DNA of 64,000 bases from Hofstenia miamia (lineage: Eukaryota > Xenacoelomorpha > Acoela > Hofsteniidae). This document shows positions 60,921 to 64,000 of this stretch, piece after piece. The translations under genes were made by a program, and so were the position numbers. Within the stretch, counting starts at the first letter, position 1. The number at the start of each line of letters is the position of its first letter. The DNA is taken from the NCBI GenBank assembly GCA_900660155.1, contig CABFPE010000094.1, positions 744,548 through 808,547 of the forward strand. The letters run 5' to 3'. The notes under the pieces are model-generated. The model saw nothing but the letters and a program-made list of their open reading frames with translations. It was not told the DNA's origin and did not search any database.

Positions 60921-61335
60921 TAAAATGAACATAATTGTTTTATCCCTAATTATATTACTATACACAACAATGATCTAATATGTTGTTTTTGTCAAAACCA
61001 TAATTTATTACATAAACTATACTATGAACATGTATCTCTCATCTAATATGATGTTTTTATCCAAAAAACAAATTATTACACTTATTTAACTTACTTGATA
61101 GGTAGTATCTCTAAAATTTTCCATCTTTGTTGCATAATAAATATATTTTGATTATGATTTATTATTAATTTTACTAAAACAGTGATAATTTCAATTAATT
61201 CCATTGTCTTTTTGTTAAATTTGAGTGTAATTTGCATGGTGAATTATTAGCTAGGTAAAGCATTGCCATTTATCAGTTTAGTGAATACTAAATATTTTTA
61301 CCTATTTTTTATATCAAATAATGTTTAATGAAAAT
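60921..61335. other. AT-rich spacer
   Basis: No gene seen. Confidence 0.6.
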
Positions 61336-61916
61336 TGTAGCATCTCCTACCATGCTTGACATCCATTTGCTCAAATCTATCTATTTGATCAAGGGGTGAT
61401 TTAGCAAGTAGAGATCTAACATTATTTACTGTTTTACATTCTTGTTAACCATTTCCATTAACTGCTATTAATGGATAATTTAACCATCACTATTTAGGTG
61501 AAGTAGCCTCACAGTATCTCCAACAACCGGATGCCCCCACCTGATGCTGCTCTCCCAAATCAGCAACTACTCCAGCAGTCTGCTTCTATCAAAGTGTCTC
61601 CAGGACTCATCTCAATTGCATGACTTATGTGTACTCTAGCCTAGTGTGATGTTTACTAAGGACAAGACACAACTCAACTTAAGCTTCTTTTGTAAAGTGT
61701 ACTAATATACTACAACCAGGCTTGTTACTAGCTCCTTAATAAAATAGATGTATGAATAGTCATTACTGAAAATATTTGACTTTTAGATAATTAATTAAAC
61801 AAGTAGCAGCTTCCAATCCTACATGTAATAGTTAAGATATAATAAAGGGTCTCATTATCAGTCACATTATTGTCAATAATTTGGATCTAGAAAAAGTAAT
61901 GATATAAACTCCTACA
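61336..61916 (-). repeat. Probable solo LTR of Gypsy family C
   Basis: On the plus strand it starts TGTAGCATCTCC and shares ordered blocks with the family C LTR at 4594-5240: ACTATTTAGGT, CACAGTATC, CAACCAGG...ACTAG, GCAGCTT and CCTAC. It differs at many bases, so it is old. The right end is placed at CCTACA by alignment. No target duplication was found, so the borders are uncertain. Confidence 0.5.
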
Positions 61917-62054
61917 TTTGGATTTCTATCTTTATGTTGAACTTGTTACCCTCTACATATATGAAGGAAAGGATAGTCAACTAAACAGGAAATCAGAAAA
62001 CTCCTATTTATATAATAAATTTAGGCATAGGTTCATAGTCAGGGGCAGAGAATT

Positions 62055-62267
62055 TTGAATTGTCCCCATCATGGAATCCTGACCACTAGACATGAACTGT
62101 TTAGCAAGACCTTGAAATTAATTAATCAAACCACTAATAAATTGAAGATAAGAATTCTGAAGAATTTACTTCATCAATTTCTACAATGGTTTGATTCTAT
62201 TTATAGCAAAATTTTACTAGAACCTGTTGATTTGAATTTTAAACTATCATCTGCTAAAATTGGCTAA
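62055..62267 (+). pseudogene. Small open frame in fossil F, unknown
   Basis: 70 residues starting MNCPHHGILTTRHELFSKTL, then helical and basic (LKIRILKNLLHQFLQWFDSI). Small, basic, helical proteins of this kind occur in Polinton-like elements, but I cannot confirm identity. Confidence 0.3.
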
Positions 62268-62929
62268 GAGTAATAAGAAGTGATTTCACCCTCTACAATT
62301 TATCAAACTGCTAATATAGACAAGCATTAATTTTTTACATTTACATTTGATAAATCTTAGTAGCAAAATACATCAACATAACTGCTAAATAAATTTTTAA
62401 TCATATTCCTTTTCCATTAATTTTCTTTCACTGACTTCTTTAGCAGCTTAATTGATGGATTATGCTACAAAATCATTGTAATTTACAATATGAAATAATG
62501 AATACAAAATATTATTTGAAAAATTATACTGTAAAAAAAATTAATGTCCCCCTGAAAAAAATCCTTGAATGTTACAATGTAAAATCATGAATATCTATGA
62601 ATGTAAAATTTCACAACTTCATTCTTAAGATATCAAATCTTTAAGGAAATTGACATTAGCATTCATTGTAATTGAAAATAATAACAAATAATAATATCCA
62701 AAAACCTCATTAAATCAAGAATGATTGCATACCTGTAGATTAGAAATTAAAATTGCACCCAATACTTTAGTCAAACATAAAACTGTAAAATAATTTTTTC
62801 AAACAAAGCAAAAATTTGTTTGTTAATGTAATTAAATTTCTTTTAATTTATATTCATTCATTTATTATTATTATAATTATAAATTGAAATAAAATATCAG
62901 TGACATAGCAAATTATTTTTGACAAAAGC
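62268..62929. other. AT-rich spacer
   Basis: No gene or repeat border seen. Confidence 0.6.
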
Positions 62930-63497
62930 AGAATGAAATTGCTTATAAGGTTTTTATTCTAACATTGAAATTCCAGTTAAATTTTATCATGATGCAAACA
63001 ATGTGCTTGAACTCAATTACAAATTATTAATTACTCTCTCACTAGATTTCTCATCACATAGTTGGGTATTTCATCAGTCCTGTCAAATTGTATGAAATCT
63101 AATGTGTTTTTGAAAGTATGTGGAAATGCTTACAATTGTATTTACTATATTAAAGAAATATTAATTTTATTGGAAAAAGAATTATATGTCTTTCACAGTA
63201 CAACATTCAAAGGAAATGTTTTCCTCTCTCCCACACAACATTCAAAAAACCTTCAACTGGAATAAATGCAAATGCCATAATATTGCCTTTACAGAGGGAA
63301 ACCTTACAAATGAACAAATGATGACTTTTATTGATTATCTAAATTTACCAAGTAGAAAGGAAACATCATTTTGGGCATGTGATAGAATGAATTGTGATTT
63401 TTTGAGTCAATTAATCTCTCAACCTGTGGAAAATTTACTTGATAATAATGACAGATTTCCACAAAATTGTGAAAATATAAATTTGTATGTTGAATAA
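62930..63497 (+). pseudogene. Gene X of fossil F (unknown family)
   Basis: Second copy of the gene at 47437-47960. Shared blocks: CGNAYNCIYYIKEILILLEK, FNWNKCKCHNIAFTEGNLTN, FWACDRMNCDFLSQLISQPV and ENLLD. The tail after ENLLD here (NNDRFPQNCENINLYVE, then stop) shows what the Gypsy B insertion cut off in fossil E. No domain recognised. Broken in a few places. Confidence 0.6.
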
Positions 63498-64000
63498 ACA
63501 CTCCATAAGGTATATTATTATCTGCATTTACTAATAATAATCATTGTAAATTGAAGAAATTTGTTGTGAAACCATTGTAGCTAATAATTAATCATTTTTG
63601 TTTTCTTGTCTCTCTTATGATTAATTTAATAAACATATTAACATAAATTTTAGTACATGTAGAAAAATACATTTTCTATTTACTAGACTGTAATACAAAA
63701 TGTTCTGCAGTAGCACTGTTACCAATCTGCATGTCATCATTGTGGAAAAGTATTTTGTTGATCAAAACCTTGTATTTTTGGGCCAATGCAATGAATTAAT
63801 GTTTAGGCAGAAAATAGTAAACACCATTATCAAGTCTAATCTTTACTGCAACATTACACCATGTGTTCAAATGAACAGTGTCTTTGATTGTTAGACAAAT
63901 TTTTTTCAGAAGTTCACTATCAGTACTCACATTTGAAAAAATACATGTTGATGACCATGAATTGATGTTATTTAAATGTTCTAAAGTATCATCCTCATCT
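63498..64000. other. Right edge, small frame at 63700-63894
   Basis: One frame (MFCSSTVTNLHVIIVEKYFV onward, 64 residues) may be another remnant of fossil F. Otherwise AT-rich to the end of the window. Confidence 0.35.

Larger units (their letters stand above)
58606..64000. mobile_element. Polinton-like fossil F
   Basis: Contains the end of a protein-primed DNA polymerase gene on the minus strand, then several small plus-strand frames, one of which matches gene X of fossil E. Opposed small genes beside a family B polymerase fit a Polinton/Maverick (or adintovirus-like) element. No integrase, capsid, ATPase or protease gene was recognised and no terminal repeats were found, so only part is visible. 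It is broken in several places and hosts an old solo LTR. Confidence 0.55.

Noticed and set aside
1-64000. tRNA, rRNA or other structured RNA genes
   Set aside because: None was recognised by eye on either strand; a covariance-model scan would be needed to exclude them.

Overview
The window is AT-rich eukaryotic DNA, about two thirds A+T by eye. It has one spliced host gene and a dense load of transposable elements. The mix of Ty3/Gypsy elements, Polinton-like fossils, Tc1 and pogo DNA transposons, MITEs and a GT31 glycosyltransferase points to an animal, probably an arthropod. The species cannot be named from the sequence. Two 1000-base N blocks and five single Ns mark assembly joins.

Layout. 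1-2160: a possible lone exon and a degraded Tc1 transposon inside a TA microsatellite. 2161-5240: an old minus-strand Ty3/Gypsy fragment (family C) with its LTR. 5241-7516: non-coding DNA with a TTAA-flanked MITE and a tandem array of about 115 bp. 7517-10356: 5' part of a younger Gypsy copy (A1), ending in an N gap. 12775-22366: a long Gypsy copy (A2) with LTR, gag, pol and a large third coding region, ending in an N gap. 24781-26235: a pogo-type DNA transposon relic. 27831-32903: the last two coding exons of a beta-1,3-galactosyltransferase-like host gene. 34326-35020: a MITE. 35130-39410: an old Gypsy relic (D). 40500-47983: direct repeats and small genes of a Polinton-like fossil (E), hosting a reversed solo LTR. 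47984-58304: a third young Gypsy copy (B), inserted in a gene of fossil E. 58306-58605: the right part of an LTR. 58606-64000: a second Polinton-like fossil (F) with the end of a protein-primed DNA polymerase gene.

The main biological point is that Gypsy copies A2 and B share a third coding region of over 3 kb after pol. It looks nothing like an envelope gene and I cannot assign it. They also share a textbook -1 slippery heptamer directly before the gag stop.

The main technical point is that the scaffold looks chimeric. The LTR part at 58306-58605 and the 4 bp after it match copy A1 at 7517, not copy B. The two flanks, if joined, form two units of one tandem repeat. The 47 kb between them was probably placed there by the scaffolder.
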